A DNA stretch of 64,000 bases from a bacterium (GTDB lineage Bacteria; Vulcanimicrobiota; JABDET01), in contig JAJYZB010000009.1 of NCBI GenBank assembly GCA_021800275.1, positions 1 to 64,000 of the forward strand. The letters run 5' to 3'. Every line of letters starts with the position of its first letter. Position 1 is the first letter of the stretch. Of this stretch, positions 16,686 to 25,717 are shown in pieces. Below the pieces are notes generated by a model. It was not told the origin of the DNA and did no database searches. It saw only the letters and a program-made list of their open reading frames with translations. The translations under genes were made by a program, and so were the position numbers.

Positions 16686-17690
16686 ATGAGAAATTTCAGC
16701 TGGCCTGAAAAGATTTTATTGGCTTCTCCGAGAGGATTTTGCGCCGGGGTAGATAGAGCGATAGACGTTTTGAATCGTGTTCAAGCGGCTGATGGAGGAG
16801 AACAGATTTATTCTTATCATCAAATCGTGCATAATACTCACGTTGTTAAAAAATTTGAGGAGCAGGGTGTAAAGTTTGTCGAAAATATATCTCTTGTCCC
16901 TGAAGATAAAACCGTTGTCTTCAGCGCTCATGGAGTTTCTCCTGAGGTCAGAGAAAAAACCAAGGAACGGAGATTAAACTGGATTGATGCCACTTGCCCT
17001 CTGGTAGAAAAACCTCATCGAGAGGTGAAAAAATTTGCTGAACAGGGATATACGATTCTGTATATTGGTCACGCTGGTCACGATGAAACAATTGGAACAA
17101 TGGGAGAAGCTCCTGATCACATGATTTTAATTGAAACAGTTGAGGATGCCGAAACCGTTCAAGTTTCTAACCCGGATAAATTAGCTTTGACAACACAGAC
17201 CACTCTTTCTTTGGATGACACAGCAGAGATCGTAGCCGTTTTGAAGAGGCGATTCCCTCATCTGACAGCTCCCAGAAGTGAAGATGTTTGTTATGCCACT
17301 CAGAATCGTCAGGATGCTGTTAAAGCCATGGTAAAAAAAGGAGCAGAATCAGTTGTCATAGTGGGCTCTTCAAACAGTTCCAATGCCCATCGGATGAGAG
17401 AAGTGGCTGAGCAGGCATTGAAAATGAAGTTTGAGATAAATGGGAAGGGGGCTGCTTATTTGATTGATGATGTGCAGGAATTGAACGGGAAAGAATCTTA
17501 TTTTTCCCATCTTCACGTCGTGGGATTGTCTTCAGCAGCTTCAGTTTCTGAAGAAAAGTTCCAGGAGGTAGTTAATTGGTTTAAAGAAAGAGGGAGTCGA
17601 ATTGTTGAAGAAGAAGTGGTTGCTGACGAAAGCAATATTCACTTTGCTTCCCCTCAAAGATTGAAACTTTTAGAGGAACGTGCCCGTTAA
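16686..17690 (+). CDS. ispH: 4-hydroxy-3-methylbut-2-enyl diphosphate reductase
   Basis: Last enzyme of the MEP isoprenoid pathway, a [4Fe-4S] protein making IPP and DMAPP. The three cluster cysteines are in [29 protein letters not shown] and [14 protein letters not shown] and the SSNSSNAHR motif are also present. GAGGTG lies six bases before the second of two tandem ATGs, so I start at 16686. Its TAA shares bases with the stop of convergent rmlA (TTAA). dxs at 52-54 kb and a geranylgeranyl reductase at 27-28 kb belong to the same metabolism. Confidence 0.97.
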   Translation: MRNFSWPEKILLASPRGFCAGVDRAIDVLNRVQAADGGEQIYSYHQIVHNTHVVKKFEEQGVKFVENISLVPEDKTVVFSAHGVSPEVREKTKERRLNWIDATCPLVEKPHREVKKFAEQGYTILYIGHAGHDETIGTMGEAPDHMILIETVEDAETVQVSNPDKLALTTQTTLSLDDTAEIVAVLKRRFPHLTAPRSEDVCYATQNRQDAVKAMVKKGAESVVIVGSSNSSNAHRMREVAEQALKMKFEINGKGAAYLIDDVQELNGKESYFSHLHVVGLSSAASVSEEKFQEVVNWFKERGSRIVEEEVVADESNIHFASPQRLKLLEERAR

Positions 17691-18595
17691 GGGATAGTTG
17701 CAAGTTTTTTCTCTGCGAATTCGGACGCCAATCTTTTTAAGTACTGCCCATATTCGTTTTTCTTGTTTTTTTCTACGTGCTGCATAAAACGACTGATATC
17801 AATATATCCCATTCTCAGGGCGATTTCTTCAGGGCATGAGATTTTAAATCCCTGTCTTTCCTCTACGATTTTCACAAAATTGGCGGCATCCAGCAGGGCA
17901 TTGGGTGTGCCTGTGTCAAGCCAGGCTGTACCCCTTCCCAGAAGTTCAACGTGCAGTCTGCCTTGTCGGAGATAAACGTTGTTTAGATCAGTGATTTCCA
18001 GCTCTCCGCGCGTAGAAGGTTTCAGTGATTTAGCGATTTCTAAGACTGAGGAATCGTAATAATAAAGCCCTGTAACGGCATAGTTTGATTTTGGGGTTTT
18101 AGGTTTTTCTTCAATACTGGTTGCTCTGCCATCAGGGTCAAAAGCCACGACTCCATACTGCTGCGGGTTTGTGACATAATACGCGAAAACAGTTGCTCCA
18201 TCAGCAGTTGCTGCGGTTTTTAAGATTTTTGGCAAGCCATGTCCATAAAAAATATTATCTCCCAGAATTAAGCAGGCAGAATTTTTTTGGATGAAATTTT
18301 CTCCAATAATAAATGCTTGCGCAAGTCCTTCTGGTTTTGGCTGCTCAGCATAGGATAAAGAAATTCCCCATTGGCTTCCATCCTCCAGCAAATGTTTAAA
18401 CATTGGACCATCTTGGGGAGTGGTTATGATTAAGATTTCTCGTATTCCGCCCAACATCAGCACTGACAGAGGATAGTAAATTAAGGGTTTGTCATAAACT
18501 GGCATGAGCTGTTTGCTGACAGAGAGGGTTAATGGATGAAGTCTTGTTCCTGATCCCCCGGCTAGAATGATACCTTTGCATTTCACTGGAGTCAT
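17687..18595 (-). CDS. rmlA: glucose-1-phosphate thymidylyltransferase
   Basis: Makes dTDP-glucose, the first step to dTDP-rhamnose and related sugars. Signature [16 protein letters not shown], then [44 protein letters not shown] and the late GTAWLDTGT. Length 302 is normal. rmlB, C and D are not in the window. It is the last gene of the 28.3-17.7 kb minus-strand run, starting one base from the end of the preceding gene. Its stop overlaps that of ispH in a palindromic TTAA. Confidence 0.97.
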   Translation of the reverse strand: MTPVKCKGIILAGGSGTRLHPLTLSVSKQLMPVYDKPLIYYPLSVLMLGGIREILIITTPQDGPMFKHLLEDGSQWGISLSYAEQPKPEGLAQAFIIGENFIQKNSACLILGDNIFYGHGLPKILKTAATADGATVFAYYVTNPQQYGVVAFDPDGRATSIEEKPKTPKSNYAVTGLYYYDSSVLEIAKSLKPSTRGELEITDLNNVYLRQGRLHVELLGRGTAWLDTGTPNALLDAANFVKIVEERQGFKISCPEEIALRMGYIDISRFMQHVEKNKKNEYGQYLKRLASEFAEKKLATIP

Positions 18596-18596
18596 T

Positions 18597-19286
18597 TTAA
18601 AAGGTACGATTCTCCTGCTGCGTGGGATTCACTAGATTATAAACCTGAAATCCTGAGAGCAGGTGGATGATCAATCTTTGTGGAAAGCTGTTGGTTGGAA
18701 TTTTAAAAAGTAAAGTTGATGCAAATGAGTAACCGGGTAGAATTCCACTTTCAGGAAATTCAGGATAGGCATTATAGCTGGAGAAAGTTCGTCCAAATTG
18801 GTCCTGAAGATAGATGTCTTCTGGTGTTAAGATTTCAGTTCCTATTTCCTGATTGAGAAAACGAACAGGGAGAGAATAGCGGGCTTGAATTCCGTTACTT
18901 CCTTGATACTGTAAATTTCCTAATTGCGTCTGAAAAGGCGGGGGAGGAGATGGGTGAATGATTGTCTCAGCAGTAGGAACATTCTTCTTTTCAGGAGCGA
19001 TTCGGTTTTTTTTTGAAGGGGGTGGACTTCCTGATTCTGCAGGATATTGGGCAGGTACAGGGAGAGTTAATGTGGCAGGAGTTTGCACTGCGACTGTTTC
19101 TTTCTTTAGAACCTTTTTGGATGGAGTGTAAATTTTAGATTGGTTTTGAGAAGGGGAAAGGGATGGAGCGGATTTAGGAATATGAACAGGAGCTTTGTTT
19201 TGACTCCAAAAATACCCCCCTAAAAAACCTCCTGCGAGGAGCAGTATTCCCGCAGAAAGAATCAGTATTTTTAGTTTTAAGCCCAT
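18597..19286 (-). CDS. single-pass membrane protein with Pro-rich linker and Ig-like C-terminal domain
   Basis: 229 residues. It starts with one membrane segment ([22 protein letters not shown]), continues with a Pro/Ser/Lys-rich linker of about 90 residues ([16 protein letters not shown]), and ends in a beta-rich domain ([37 protein letters not shown]) loosely like DUF4352 or telomeric-repeat-type Ig domains. The domain should lie outside the cytoplasm. The track start (TTG overlapping the FHA stop) is less likely than ATG 19286, which has GAGG upstream. It is coupled to the FHA and Clp genes. I do not recognise the exact family. Confidence 0.65.
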   Translation of the reverse strand: MGLKLKILILSAGILLLAGGFLGGYFWSQNKAPVHIPKSAPSLSPSQNQSKIYTPSKKVLKKETVAVQTPATLTLPVPAQYPAESGSPPPSKKNRIAPEKKNVPTAETIIHPSPPPPFQTQLGNLQYQGSNGIQARYSLPVRFLNQEIGTEILTPEDIYLQDQFGRTFSSYNAYPEFPESGILPGYSFASTLLFKIPTNSFPQRLIIHLLSGFQVYNLVNPTQQENRTF

Positions 19287-19309
19287 GTCATCCTCGTTTT
19301 TTAAATTTT

Positions 19310-19603
19310 TCAACCATAATTGATCTTTAAAAGGGTTTGGCCTACTTTGAACAGTTGTCCATTCATCAATAGAACGGGCTTATGAACGGGTTCACCATTA
19401 ATATAAGTGCCATTGGTTGAGTCTAAATCTTCCAGGACATATCCCTCATTTCCCAGTCGGAGCAGAGCGTGTTTTTTAGACAAATACGTATCAGCAGGGA
19501 TAAAAACATCGCAAGTTTTGTCTCTTCCAATAAACGAACTTTTAGAAATGATGGTTTCATTTCCATCCAGGACACCGCCAATTATTTCAATGGTCGCTTT
19601 CAT
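19310..19603 (-). CDS. FHA-domain protein
   Basis: 97 residues, essentially one forkhead-associated domain that binds phosphothreonine peptides. Conserved positions are present: FIGRDKTCDVFIPADTYLSKKHALL and LEDLDSTNGTYING. It overlaps the Clp ATPase stop by ATGA, so the two are made together. A stand-alone FHA fused in expression to a Clp-type unfoldase suggests phosphorylation-dependent recruitment of a substrate or partner. No Ser/Thr kinase of the Hanks type is in the window. Confidence 0.93.
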   Translation of the reverse strand: MKATIEIIGGVLDGNETIISKSSFIGRDKTCDVFIPADTYLSKKHALLRLGNEGYVLEDLDSTNGTYINGEPVHKPVLLMNGQLFKVGQTLLKINYG

Positions 19604-21816
19604 GATGATTCCCCTTGTTGTAATATTACACGTTCATCCTGAAAATCCGCCTGAATTGTTTCCCCTTCTGAAAATTTTCCTTCTAGCAAAGCCTGGGCAA
19701 TTCGCTTTGCCAGAATCTGCTGAATCGCCCTTTTCAGGGGTCTGGCTCCAAATACAGGATCAAATCCATTTTGGATTAAGTGTTTAGTGAGGGCAGGAGT
19801 TATGTCCAGGTTTAATTTTTGTTCTTGAAGTCGATTTTTCAGATCTTGAATTTGTAGAAAGACAATTTGTTCCAAGTTTTTTTCAGTTAACGGGTTAAAA
19901 ATTAAGATTTCATCAATTCGGTTGATAAATTCCGGTCTGAACGATGATTTTACGATTTCAAGGATATGAGATCGAATTTCTTCTCTATCGGCTTTTTTAG
20001 CAATTCCTTCCATGATTTGTTCTGCTCCTAAATTGCTGGTCATAATCATTAAGGCGTTATTGAAATGGACAGTTCTGCCTTTTGAATCTGTTAATCTTCC
20101 GTCATCAAAAATTTGAAGAAAAAGATCTAAAACTTCAGGGTGGGCTTTTTCAACTTCGTCCATCAAAATGAGGGAGTATGGTTTTGCCCTTACAGCTTTT
20201 GTAAGGGTTCCTTCTTCTTCGTATCCAACATAGCCTGGAGGAGCTCCAATTAATTTTGAGATGGAATGTTTTTCTTTGTATTCCGACATATCCAGGCGAA
20301 TCATCAGATTGACTGACCCGTATAAAAATTCTGCCAGGGTTTTAGCCATTTCTGTTTTGCCGACTCCTGTTGGCCCTAAAAAAAGGAAAACCCCTACAGG
20401 TTTTCCTGGATTTCCGAGTCCTGCTCTAGAAATGCGAATGACTTCGGAAATTTTAGAGATTGTTTCGTCTTGCCCTACAATTTTCATTTTAAGCTTTTCT
20501 TCCAGTTGGAGCAGTTTTTCTTTTTCGTCTTCAGAGAGTTTGTGGACAGGGATCCCTGTCCAGGCTGAAACTGTTTCAGCGATATCTTCTTTTGTGACAG
20601 TAGGAGACAAACCTGCCAGAGTTTTCATTTTAACTTTTGAAGCTGCTTCATCCAGTAAATCCAGAGCTTTATCCGGGAGATGTCGGTCAGGGAGATATCG
20701 AATTGAAAGCCTGATCGCTTGTTCAATGACTTCTGATTCAAAGTTGACACCGTGAAATTTTTCGTATCGGGGCTTTAATCCATGCAGAATCTGCAAAGTT
20801 TCTTCATAAGAAGGCTCTGAGACCAGAATGGGCTGCACTCTTCTTTCAAACGCGGGATCTTTTAACAGATATTTTTGATATTCTGATGTTGTCGTGGCTC
20901 CAATTAATTTAATGGATCCATCCGCAAGAGCAGGTTTGAGCATATTTCCAATGTCCAATCCTCCCCCTGAGCTTCCAGCGCCGATCAACTGATGGATTTC
21001 ATCCATGAATAAAATAACATCAGGATTATGAGCAGCTTCTAATAAGATTTTCTGCACTTTTTCTTCCAGTTCTCCCCTGTGAGCTGTTCCGGCAAGAATA
21101 GAGCTTATGGGCAGCTCAATCAGTTTTTTGTCAAGCAGCGTGCCAGGAACTGCTCTATGATAGATTCGTTCCGCAAGAGCCATGACAACAGCAGTTTTTC
21201 CAACACCTGGTTCTCCAATTAAAAGAGGAACATTTTTAGTTTTTCTTGTCAGAATTTGGATGACTCGTCTCAGTTCTTCATTCCTGCCAATGACAGGTTC
21301 TAGTTTTTGCTCTTCTGCAAGTTGGGTTAAATTTCTTCCAAGTTTGTCTAAAGTTGGAGTTTTCACGGTTTTTTTCTTTTCTTCTTTGACAGGAGAACTG
21401 TCTGAAACCACAGAGCCCTGGAGAAGTAATTCCGGTGAAACTTTCAGTTCTGTTAATGCCAGCGCCACAATTCCGCTTTTCTCTTCGAGTATTGCGGTAA
21501 AAAGATCCTGAGGAATAAAGGAGTGATCTGATTTATGATAAGCTTTTTCTAGAGCTCTTTCCATTACTTTTTTAAGACGTGGAGTATAAGGAAGTTTCGC
21601 CGAGATCGAAGAATTTTTTTCTTTTGGCAGTAAGTCTTTAATGGCTTGTTCTAAAGCCTGGACAGAGATATTCGCGGTAGAAAGAAATGGGCTGAAAGTT
21701 CCTTTTTCCAGTCCTGTTAAAATGATGTGTTCTACCCCTAGATAAGAGTGTCCAAGAGCTCTGGCAGCAGATTCGCTGCTCAAAAGTAGATCTTTTATTT
21801 CAGGGTTTTCATTCAT
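19600..21816 (-). CDS. Clp/Hsp100 AAA+ ATPase lacking M domain and ClpP-docking loop
   Basis: 738 residues: double Clp-N repeat (1-135), AAA1 with Walker A GEPGVGKTAV and Walker B VILFMDEIHQL, AAA2 with GPTGVGKTEMAK and LILMDEVEKAH. The two ATPase modules are joined directly (DEAASKVKMKTL to VTKEDIAETVSAWTGIP) with no ClpB/ClpC coiled-coil M domain. The segment after MTSNLGAEQIM is short and lacks the IGL/IGF-type loop that contacts ClpP. The AAA1 pore loop reads TAHRGE instead of the usual KYRGE; the AAA2 GYVG loop is intact. It is therefore neither typical ClpA, ClpB nor ClpC. It overlaps thiolase by 8 bases and FHA by 4. Confidence 0.9.
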   Translation of the reverse strand: MNENPEIKDLLLSSESAARALGHSYLGVEHIILTGLEKGTFSPFLSTANISVQALEQAIKDLLPKEKNSSISAKLPYTPRLKKVMERALEKAYHKSDHSFIPQDLFTAILEEKSGIVALALTELKVSPELLLQGSVVSDSSPVKEEKKKTVKTPTLDKLGRNLTQLAEEQKLEPVIGRNEELRRVIQILTRKTKNVPLLIGEPGVGKTAVVMALAERIYHRAVPGTLLDKKLIELPISSILAGTAHRGELEEKVQKILLEAAHNPDVILFMDEIHQLIGAGSSGGGLDIGNMLKPALADGSIKLIGATTTSEYQKYLLKDPAFERRVQPILVSEPSYEETLQILHGLKPRYEKFHGVNFESEVIEQAIRLSIRYLPDRHLPDKALDLLDEAASKVKMKTLAGLSPTVTKEDIAETVSAWTGIPVHKLSEDEKEKLLQLEEKLKMKIVGQDETISKISEVIRISRAGLGNPGKPVGVFLFLGPTGVGKTEMAKTLAEFLYGSVNLMIRLDMSEYKEKHSISKLIGAPPGYVGYEEEGTLTKAVRAKPYSLILMDEVEKAHPEVLDLFLQIFDDGRLTDSKGRTVHFNNALMIMTSNLGAEQIMEGIAKKADREEIRSHILEIVKSSFRPEFINRIDEILIFNPLTEKNLEQIVFLQIQDLKNRLQEQKLNLDITPALTKHLIQNGFDPVFGARPLKRAIQQILAKRIAQALLEGKFSEGETIQADFQDERVILQQGESS

Positions 21817-23020
21817 GTCTTTGAATTACCATAGCGGCTGCAACCCCTCCTGCTCCTCCAATGGCTGCAGCTCCAATTTCTCCATCAAAATCCTTAAGAA
21901 TGTGATAAAGTGTAACTAAAATTCTTGCTCCGCTGCATCCAACTGGATGACCTAAAGCAATGGCGCCGCCTTTCACATTTAGTTTTTCAGGGTTCCATCC
22001 TTTTTCAGTTTCTAGAATTTTTTGGTTTGCCAGAACCATTCCTGAAAAGGCTTCGTTGATTTCTAGGAAATCAATATTTTTCAGGCTCATTCCCGCTTTT
22101 TTCAGAGCCATGGGAAGGACTCGGGCGGGACCTTCCCCCATCAATTCATTATTAACTGCCCCGATGGCATAAGAACAAATGCTGAATAGAGGCCTTGCTC
22201 CAAGGCTGCGTCCTTTTTCTTTAGTGGTTAAAATAAGAGCAGCGGCTCCATCTGATAAAGGAGAGGAGTTTCCGGCTGTTAAAGTTCCATTTTCACCGAA
22301 CACAGGTTTTAGTTTTGAAAGTTTTTCCAGGGTGCTGTCTTCTCTGATCGTTTCATCTTCAGTAAAAAAATGTTTGAGTCTTTCGCTTGTTTCTAGTTCT
22401 ATGGGTACAATTTCAGTTTTAAAAAGATTCTTTTTTCTCGCTTGTGAGGCTTTTTGATGGCTCTGCAGGGCGAACTGGTCTTGTTTTGCGCGTGTGATTC
22501 CATATTTTGCGATCAAAGTTTCTGTCGTTTCTGCTGTTCCCTTATTGGCGATGAATGGATCTCTGCTGTCATACCAGCCATCTACTAACATTTTACTGCC
22601 ATGATTGAAGCCTTTCCATCGAGCATCCAGGAGGAGATAAGGGATAGTGCTCATACTCTCCATTCCACCTACTGCGGTTATTTCTGAGTCTCCTGAGAGG
22701 ATGGTTTGGATTCCTAGAATAACAGCCCTCATTCCCGATGCGCACGCCATCGTAATTGTTGCTGCTGGAGTTTCTTTGGATAAACCGGCTGACAGGGCTG
22801 CTGTGCGCGCAGGATTTGTTCCGTTTCCTGCCTGGCGGCAGCAGCCCAGGACGCACTCGTCAATCTCATTAGGAGAAACACCTCCTTTTTTACAAGCTGC
22901 TCTAATAACTGAAGCGCCCAGGTGATAAACAGGAATTTCCTTTAAAGTGCCTCCAAACTTCCCTGTGGGTGTTCTTACTGCAGAAATGGCTGTGATTTTT
23001 CGCGGCAAGTTGTTTTTCAT
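21809..23020 (-). CDS. acetyl-CoA C-acetyltransferase (thiolase)
   Basis: 403 residues, type-II thiolase. Nucleophilic Cys in TITMACASGMRAV, NEAFSGMVL, GAIALGHPVGCSGARI with the second catalytic Cys, and a glycine-rich end IGGAGGVAAAMVI. It catalyses reversible condensation of two acetyl-CoA, or cleavage of 3-ketoacyl-CoA. It follows fabZ by two bases in a stress-sigma operon, not a beta-oxidation cluster. An acyl-CoA dehydrogenase is encoded far away at 59 kb. Biosynthetic versus degradative direction cannot be decided. Confidence 0.95.
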   Translation of the reverse strand: MKNNLPRKITAISAVRTPTGKFGGTLKEIPVYHLGASVIRAACKKGGVSPNEIDECVLGCCRQAGNGTNPARTAALSAGLSKETPAATITMACASGMRAVILGIQTILSGDSEITAVGGMESMSTIPYLLLDARWKGFNHGSKMLVDGWYDSRDPFIANKGTAETTETLIAKYGITRAKQDQFALQSHQKASQARKKNLFKTEIVPIELETSERLKHFFTEDETIREDSTLEKLSKLKPVFGENGTLTAGNSSPLSDGAAALILTTKEKGRSLGARPLFSICSYAIGAVNNELMGEGPARVLPMALKKAGMSLKNIDFLEINEAFSGMVLANQKILETEKGWNPEKLNVKGGAIALGHPVGCSGARILVTLYHILKDFDGEIGAAAIGGAGGVAAAMVIQRHE

Positions 23021-23022
23021 TT

Positions 23023-23484
23023 TTAAACAGAATCTGCGATAGCAAAAGAGAGAAATCCTTCAGCAGCAAGCTCTTCTTGAACTTTTGATACGGCTTTCAT
23101 TTTTCCTAAGTTGTTTTTTAAATAGACTTGCTGCACCTGAGTGACCAGGGAATCTCCAGGGAATACCTGCCGATAAATTTTAAATTCGTCTATTCCCGCA
23201 AAAAGCATAATTTTCCCTTTGTAAATAGGCCGACTTAAAATTGCGACAGCTCCAATTTGTGACATGCTTTCAATAATAAGGGTTTCAGGGAAAATTAATT
23301 TTTGCGCTGAATTTCTTTTCAAATAAGGTTCATTATTTGAAATGTTTTTATAGCCTGCAGCAGAGTTTGTTTTATCGATTTTTATGATTCGATCAATGAG
23401 AAGAAAAGGATGGCGGTGGGGGAGATATTTAAGAATCTCCGAGATCATCATTCCACTTTCGATGTCATTTTTAATTTCTTCCAT
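23023..23484 (-). CDS. fabZ: 3-hydroxyacyl-ACP dehydratase, FabZ-type
   Basis: Hotdog-fold dehydratase of fatty acid elongation. The active-site His is in LKYLPHRHPFLLIDRI and the Glu in FPETLIIESMSQIGA; FPGDSLVTQVQQVYLKNNLGKMKA is the usual later block. Length 153 is normal. The usual NEPFFQGHFPGNPVMPG segment is altered (NNEPYLKRNSAQKLIFPE), so it may be a specialised paralogue rather than the housekeeping FabZ. It sits between the sigma factor and thiolase genes. Confidence 0.9.
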   Translation of the reverse strand: MEEIKNDIESGMMISEILKYLPHRHPFLLIDRIIKIDKTNSAAGYKNISNNEPYLKRNSAQKLIFPETLIIESMSQIGAVAILSRPIYKGKIMLFAGIDEFKIYRQVFPGDSLVTQVQQVYLKNNLGKMKAVSKVQEELAAEGFLSFAIADSV

Positions 23485-23493
23485 AAGTTTTTT

Positions 23494-24270
23494 TCATCCT
23501 TCAGGTTTCTCCTCGGTTAAGAATTTTCTCAGTTTTTCCAGTGCCTTAGCTTGCAGCCGCGATACATTCATTTGTTGGGTTTGCAGGTGGCGGGCAATTT
23601 CGTTTTGAGAGAGATTTTCAGAGAATCTGAGATATAAGACAACCTGTTCTTTTGGGTCAAGTTTTTCAAAGGATTTCTGCAGGCTTAATCTGTCATCCAC
23701 ATTTTCCAGTGAAAGGTCTTCTTTTCCTAAATAATCCAAAAGATTAACTGGAGTTTTCGAATGCTCAGAAGTTATCTCCACATCCAGACTTAATGGAGTG
23801 TATGCCTGACCCAATTCTTGAGCTTCAAGCACCTCTTCATCTGACACGTGAAGTTTAGACGCAATTTCAGTGATTGTTGGGATTCGTCCGAGATGGACAG
23901 AAAGGTCTTCCATTGTTTTATTGACGGCTGAATTTAGTTCCTGTAGTTTTCGCGGAACTTTAAAAGCCCATCCTTTGTCTCGAAAATGTCTTTTAATTTC
24001 TCCGACAATAGTAGGTGTAACATACGTTGTGAATTCGATTCCTTTAGATAAATCATACCTGTCAATAGCTTTTACTAGAGCCAGACATCCAACCTGAATC
24101 AGGTCTTCTAGAGGTTCTCCGCGGTAAGCAAATTTAGAAGCCAAAAATCTAACTAAATTCATATAATGGGTGACAATCTTTTCTTTGATATCTGGATTTT
24201 GGCTGGCGGCGTATTCTTCGAAGAGTCTTTTTGCTTCTAGTCTTTCAGCTTCTTTGGTTTCTATGCTCAT
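23494..24270 (-). CDS. SigB/SigF-family RNA polymerase sigma factor
   Basis: 258 residues with region 2 (EPLEDLIQVGCLALVKAIDRYD, GIEFTTYVTPTIVGEIKRHFRDKGW), region 3 (TITEIASKLHVSDEEVLEA) and region 4 (LDPKEQVVLYLRFSENLSQNEIARHLQTQQMNVSRLQAKALEKL). It belongs to the group controlled by partner switching. It overlaps rsbW by 26 bases, as in classical rsbV-rsbW-sigB operons. It probably directs a general stress regulon; a promoter consensus could not be established here. A second factor of this type lies at 40.6-41.3 kb. Confidence 0.95.
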   Translation of the reverse strand: MSIETKEAERLEAKRLFEEYAASQNPDIKEKIVTHYMNLVRFLASKFAYRGEPLEDLIQVGCLALVKAIDRYDLSKGIEFTTYVTPTIVGEIKRHFRDKGWAFKVPRKLQELNSAVNKTMEDLSVHLGRIPTITEIASKLHVSDEEVLEAQELGQAYTPLSLDVEITSEHSKTPVNLLDYLGKEDLSLENVDDRLSLQKSFEKLDPKEQVVLYLRFSENLSQNEIARHLQTQQMNVSRLQAKALEKLRKFLTEEKPEG

Positions 24271-24646
24271 GATTCCTTTTTTTTGTCATTGCTAATATTG
24301 AGCCTGTTTTTGGCAGCTTCTCGACGATCACTTCATCCATAAGGGATCGGATTAAGAAGATTCCCATATCCTCTTCATCCTGCTCTTCTGTTCCTTGATC
24401 TTGAACCATTACAGTAACAGAATGGGCTGATATCAAACACTCAATGCTGATTTCTTCTCCTCTGCCGCGAAGGATCGCTCTAGAGCATGCTTCAGCAGCA
24501 GCTAACTTCAGATCCTCCACATCTTCATAAGAGAGATCGTCAACTCTGCTGGTTAAACCGGATATGGTTAGACGAACAAGACTAACGTATTCAGGTTTTC
24601 CAGGAATTTTTAAAAAAAGGCGCCCTTGTTCTGCTTCAGGGCTCAC
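24245..24646 (-). CDS. rsbW: anti-sigma factor / serine kinase RsbW
   Basis: 133 residues, GHKL ATPase fold reduced to the RsbW/SpoIIAB form: LKLAAAEACSRAILRG (N box), VMVQDQGTEEQDEEDMGIFLIRSLMDEV (G boxes). It binds and silences SigB, and phosphorylates RsbV. The start is GTG overlapping the rsbV stop (GTGA), giving tight coupling. The G1 box is somewhat divergent (DQGTEEQ rather than DxGxG), so kinase activity is likely but not certain. Confidence 0.9.
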   Translation of the reverse strand: MSPEAEQGRLFLKIPGKPEYVSLVRLTISGLTSRVDDLSYEDVEDLKLAAAEACSRAILRGRGEEISIECLISAHSVTVMVQDQGTEEQDEEDMGIFLIRSLMDEVIVEKLPKTGSILAMTKKRNHEHRNQRS

Positions 24647-25011
24647 GCTAAACTTTTTAAAGCTTCTTGTTCATCTTTGTAAATTCCAAAGATTTTAACA
24701 AGTCCTGTAATGCTGAAAATTTTCTTTATTTGAGGGTTATTGCAAATAATGCCGATGGTTCCATTGTGTTCTCTGACCTTTTTAAGCGCTCCAATGAGAA
24801 CCCCTAGACCCGTGCTGTCAATATAGCGAACTCCTTCTAAACTAATGATTAAATTATAAACTCCTTTTTCGATAAGTTCAGTGATGCCTTCTTTTACTTT
24901 AGGAGAGGTGTAAACATCTATTTCACCTGTCAATTCAGCCAGCCAGATGTTAGGTGAAAGCTGGCGATTCGCAATTTTAACTTCAACTCCAGTTTCTTTA
25001 GCATCCATCAT
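24643..25011 (-). CDS. rsbV: anti-sigma factor antagonist RsbV (STAS domain)
   Basis: 122-residue STAS protein. GEIDVYTSPKVKEGI and the phosphorylatable Ser in RYIDSTGLGVLIGALKK are diagnostic. When dephosphorylated it captures RsbW and frees SigB; RsbW phosphorylates it back. No RsbU-type PP2C phosphatase is in the window, so the input side of this switch must be encoded elsewhere. It is preceded by two small envelope-type genes (YtxH, DUF948-like), often members of the general stress regulon. Confidence 0.95.
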   Translation of the reverse strand: MMDAKETGVEVKIANRQLSPNIWLAELTGEIDVYTSPKVKEGITELIEKGVYNLIISLEGVRYIDSTGLGVLIGALKKVREHNGTIGIICNNPQIKKIFSITGLVKIFGIYKDEQEALKSLA

Positions 25012-25020
25012 AAGCCTCTT

Positions 25021-25365
25021 TCAAGCGTTATTTTCGTCGATTTTAGAAAAGCTTTGAAATATGCCTTCTTTCTTTTCGACAACCGCTTTTTTGATTTTGT
25101 CGCTCAGGTCCCCTGCTCTGTCCTTTAAATCTTTTGCTACTTCGTAAGCTTTATCTTTTATTCCGTCGGCTAAATCTTGAGCTTTTGTTTTTGCGCTGCT
25201 GGTAAAATCCGCTATTTTTGCTTTTGCTGGTTCATAGGCTTTCTCTTTAATGATGCGCCTGTTTTCTTCTCCTGTTGTTGGTGTCAGCAAGACAGCAATG
25301 GCTGCGCCTACAATAGCTCCTGCAAGAAAACCAACCAGAAAGCTCATTCCTTTATTGTCATCCAT
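25021..25365 (-). CDS. YtxH-domain stress protein
   Basis: 114 residues: one N-terminal membrane segment (FLVGFLAGAIVGAAIAVLLTPTTGEENR), then a Lys/Ala/Asp-rich amphipathic helix with repeats (AKAKIADFTSSAKTKAQDLADGIKDKAYEVAKDLKDRAGDLSDK). This is the standard YtxH/LEA-like layout. An AAGGAGG site precedes the ATG. Family members are general-stress proteins in Bacillus; position directly before rsbV fits. Its molecular role is unknown. Confidence 0.9.
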   Translation of the reverse strand: MDDNKGMSFLVGFLAGAIVGAAIAVLLTPTTGEENRRIIKEKAYEPAKAKIADFTSSAKTKAQDLADGIKDKAYEVAKDLKDRAGDLSDKIKKAVVEKKEGIFQSFSKIDENNA

Positions 25366-25410
25366 AGCGTTCCTCCTCCTTGAATACTCTTTGTTTTAGT
25401 TCTACTTTGG

Positions 25411-25707
25411 TTAACCTTCCCCTTTTTTCTTTTTGAAAAGAAAACTGAGGAGTTCAATGGGCGAACCTTTGAGAAGAGTTGGAATTAGATTTTTAAGAAA
25501 TAAAATCGTATCTGCAGCTTCATTAATTTTTTCGGTTGTTACAATTGCCCTATTGAGAACCTGTTCTATCTGTTTATCGCGGTTTTGTAAAATATCAGAT
25601 GAAGTTTTTAGAAAATTTTGGATTGAAATCAAGGTTTGGATAGAGTAGTAAGTTAGAACAAGGACTGCTGAGATAAATAAGATTCCAATAATAATCCAGA
25701 TAAGCAT
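25411..25707 (-). CDS. DUF948-like small membrane protein
   Basis: 98 residues with a single N-terminal membrane helix (MLIWIIIGILFISAVLVLTYYSIQTL) and a helical tail (IQNFLKTSSDILQNRDKQIEQVLNRAIVTTEKINEAADTI) ending in a Lys-rich patch. This matches the YtxG/DUF948 pattern, which commonly sits with YtxH. It is ten bases from the end of the zinc-ribbon gene. The function is unknown; an envelope stress role is inferred from the company it keeps. Confidence 0.7.
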   Translation of the reverse strand: MLIWIIIGILFISAVLVLTYYSIQTLISIQNFLKTSSDILQNRDKQIEQVLNRAIVTTEKINEAADTILFLKNLIPTLLKGSPIELLSFLFKKKKGEG

Positions 25708-25717
25708 GGTTTTACTT

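Noticed and set aside
25366-25410. SigB-type promoter (GTTT-N-GGGTAT) before ytxH
   Set aside because: GGTTAA and GAGTAT elements are present but 21 bases apart, too far for the known consensus.
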